Source: Chloroflexota bacterium
Lineage (GTDB): Bacteria > Chloroflexota > Dehalococcoidia > Lucifugimonadales > JADFKI01
Assembly: GCA_009840355.1 (NCBI GenBank)
Contig: VXNZ01000024.1
Location: 1-41,498 of the forward strand
DNA length: 41,498 nucleotides
Direction: 5' to 3'
The position numbers and the translations under genes are program-made. Of the stretch, positions 40,062 through 41,498 are shown one piece after another; within the stretch, counting starts at the first letter, position 1; every line of letters begins with the position of its first letter. Below the pieces are notes generated by a model. It worked only from the letters and a program-made list of their open reading frames with translations. It had not been told where the DNA came from and did not search any database.

Positions 40062-40365
40062 GAACATGCCGCATGCCTTTCGGCATGACATACCGGGGCA
40101 TGATGTGCGAACAGCCGACTATATGGGGTGGAAGGGCAGAGTCAATGGTGAGTTGCTTGCTCTAGAAAGGGATGAATTCGATGTGATTATCACTCTCGAC
40201 AAGAGCATGGAAAATCAGCAAAATCTGACTGAAGACGATGTTGGTCTAATGGTTATCAGGGCTGGAACGGATGACATAAATGTGCTGAGGACACTCATAC
40301 CCTGGATACTGGAGGGTCTGAATACTATCAGGCGCGGCGAAATCGTCCGCATATTTCCATTGTAA
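40042..40365 (+). CDS. DUF5615 PIN-like protein, putative toxin
   Basis: A protein of 107 aa from ATG 40042, overlapping the antitoxin gene by 20 bp. It has the family hallmarks LLLNENMPHAFRHDIPGHDVRTADYMGWKGRVNGELLAL, EFDVIITLDKSMENQQNL and VIRAGTDDINVLRTLIPWILEGL. The acidic residues are the Asn/Glu after LLL (usually Asp-Glu; here N-E) and the Asp in TLDK. The family is related to Mut7-C/PIN RNases and is predicted to be the toxin of DUF433-DUF5615 pairs. The Asn in the first acidic position may lower metal binding. The frame could also start at GTG 40018. Confidence 0.85.
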   Translation: MKLLLNENMPHAFRHDIPGHDVRTADYMGWKGRVNGELLALERDEFDVIITLDKSMENQQNLTEDDVGLMVIRAGTDDINVLRTLIPWILEGLNTIRRGEIVRIFPL

Positions 40366-40399
40366 TAGACTAATCGAAATCTAATGAGGAGACCCCACA

Positions 40400-41434
40400 A
40401 TGCCATTTACCGAAACCATGACGCCGCGAGAGCGGGTGATGAACGCGCTTGCGGGCTTGCCTGTCGATCGCACGCCCGTCGCCAATCCGACAAATGTGGC
40501 GACTGTTGAACTTATGGACTTGGTGGACGCGCCGTTCCCGGACGCCTGCCGCGATCCCGAACTCGCCGCTCGTCTCGCAGCCACCGGCTACACCGAACTC
40601 GGCTTCGACGCCGTAATGCCGTACTTCACCATCATCCAAGAATCAGCCGCGCTCGGCTGCGAGATGCAGTGGGAAGAAAAGGACAACTGGCCCACCGTGC
40701 GAATGGTCAACCCGATATGGAAGGGTTTGGACGACATTCACATCCCGAAGGGCTTCTTGGAGCATCCGGACAACCTCACCATAACGCGCTCTATTGGCCT
40801 ACTGAAGGAAGAATTCGGCGACGAAGTTGCGATTATCGGCAAGACGATGGGACCGTGGACGCTCGCGTACCATGTGTTCGGCGTGGAAACCTTCCTGCTG
40901 ATGACCGTCGACGACCCTGACATGACTGTGCGCTGCTTGGACGCACTGAAGGAAATCTCCGTGCTGTTCGGGCAAGCGCAGATAGACGCAGGCGCAGACG
41001 CGCTCACGTTCCCTGACCACGCCACCGGCGATCTGGTCAGCGGCGAATACTACCACCGCTTCCTGCTGGAGATACACAAGGAGATGGAAGAGCGGCTGGA
41101 TGCACCGCTGATTTTGCACATCTGCGGCAACACACTTGACAGGATGCCGTGGATAGCGCAGACGGGTATGGCGGCGTTCCACTTTGATTCCAAGAACGAC
41201 CCACACGCGGCGATGGAAGCGGTGGACGGCGGAATCAATCTGGTGGGGAACATCAACAATCCTGAAACTCTGTACGCGCGCGGTCCCGCCGAAGTGCGCG
41301 AAGAGGTGCATCGCTGCCTGGACGCCGGTGTACAGCTGGTCGCGCCGGAATGCGCGATCCCGCTGGCGACTAAGCTGGAGAACCTGCTGGAGATTCCACG
41401 CGCGGTGAAGGAGTGGCACGCCGCCCATGACTAA
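40400..41434 (+). CDS. Uroporphyrinogen decarboxylase family protein, MtaA/CmuA-type methyltransferase
   Basis: A TIM-barrel protein of 344 aa. The N-terminus MTPRERVMNALAGLPVDRTPV and the core GPWTLAYHVFGVETFLLM...FGQAQIDAGADALTFPDHATGDLVSGEYYHRFLLEIHKEM are those of MtaA/MtbA methylcobamide:CoM-type methyltransferases. Zinc ligands are visible as HICG near 234 and the Cys in APECAIPL near 315, which heme-biosynthetic HemE lacks. Members move methyl groups between a corrinoid protein and a thiol or folate; the acceptor here is unknown, since CoM is not expected in this bacterium. ATG 40400 follows GAGGAG by 8 nt. No corrinoid protein gene is in the window. Confidence 0.9.
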   Translation: MPFTETMTPRERVMNALAGLPVDRTPVANPTNVATVELMDLVDAPFPDACRDPELAARLAATGYTELGFDAVMPYFTIIQESAALGCEMQWEEKDNWPTVRMVNPIWKGLDDIHIPKGFLEHPDNLTITRSIGLLKEEFGDEVAIIGKTMGPWTLAYHVFGVETFLLMTVDDPDMTVRCLDALKEISVLFGQAQIDAGADALTFPDHATGDLVSGEYYHRFLLEIHKEMEERLDAPLILHICGNTLDRMPWIAQTGMAAFHFDSKNDPHAAMEAVDGGINLVGNINNPETLYARGPAEVREEVHRCLDAGVQLVAPECAIPLATKLENLLEIPRAVKEWHAAHD

Positions 41435-41443
41435 TATTTCAAG

Positions 41444-41477
41444 GGGCAGGTGAGGGGAAAGGGCAGGTGAGGGGAAA
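41444..41477 (+). repeat. Tandem 17-bp direct repeat at the window end
   Basis: GGGCAGGTGAGGGGAAA occurs twice in a row (41444-41460, 41461-41477), just after the MtaA-type gene. It resembles the GGGxAGGTxAGG part of the dispersed palindromes. Confidence 0.75.
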
Positions 41478-41498
41478 GGCAACGAATGATAACTGCCC

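Noticed and set aside
41478-41498. Possible gene start (ATG 41486) at the right edge
   Set aside because: Only four codons are visible after an A/G-rich stretch; too little to support.

Overview
The window (about 41.5 kb, roughly 57% G+C by eye) is bacterial chromosome with no phage, insertion sequence or CRISPR. TTG and GTG starts are common, several promoters match the TTGACA / TATAAT pattern, and short palindromic repeats are scattered between genes. The gene mix suggests a Chloroflexota bacterium of the Dehalococcoidia / SAR202 type: FAD-dependent ThyX, DUF5667 with an ECF sigma factor, DUF3179, DM13, ASPIC/UnbV lipoprotein, many short-chain dehydrogenases and amidohydrolases. That placement is inference from content, not a measured result.

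Layout. 1-77 (-): edge fragment, probably the N-terminus of an S9 oligopeptidase. 436-8726 (+): an ABC exporter half-transporter, then a peptide-type ABC importer (lipoprotein receptor and two permeases, no ATPase), then a CRTAC1-like FG-GAP/ASPIC lipoprotein. 9075-12802 (-): a two-gene heterodimeric ABC exporter. 13042-15552 (-): a His-rich small membrane protein with a strong promoter, a DUF5667 membrane protein and its ECF sigma factor. 15836-20969: GNAT acetyltransferase, DUF3179 protein, NTF2-like protein, alpha/beta hydrolase, DM13 protein and ThyX. 21224-26563 (-): all four genes of a 2-oxoacid (pyruvate-type) dehydrogenase complex, closed by a clear terminator. 26847-27007: tRNA-Phe and tRNA-Gly behind a good promoter. 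27063-31577: histidine phosphatase, tandem SDR pair, CvpA-like protein and HNH endonuclease. 31553-37700 (-): orphan DppD-type ATPase, PHP phosphoesterase, homocysteine methyltransferase, PF13769-type small protein, acyl-CoA dehydrogenase-like flavoprotein, ACMSD-type amidohydrolase and a small unknown. 37915-41434 (+): an unknown protein, an overlapping DUF4268 / double-DUF433 / DUF5615 operon, and a MtaA/uroporphyrinogen decarboxylase-family protein.

The most striking observation is at 16616-17746. A DUF3179 gene that looks at first like two ORFs is one continuous frame interrupted by a single TGA (17018-17020). The TGA falls exactly where the family carries the first cysteine of its C-P-L-C motif, giving U-P-L-C. 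A perfect 8-bp stem with a GUC loop starts 13 nt after the TGA, resembling a bacterial SECIS element. The gene is therefore most simply read as a selenoprotein, apparently a selenocysteine form of DUF3179.

Other points worth a second look are a tandem SDR pair in which one copy lacks the catalytic lysine, a membrane protein with a duplicated HMVEH motif, a three-gene overlapping nuclease-like / toxin-antitoxin-like operon, and a family of dispersed intergenic palindromes.
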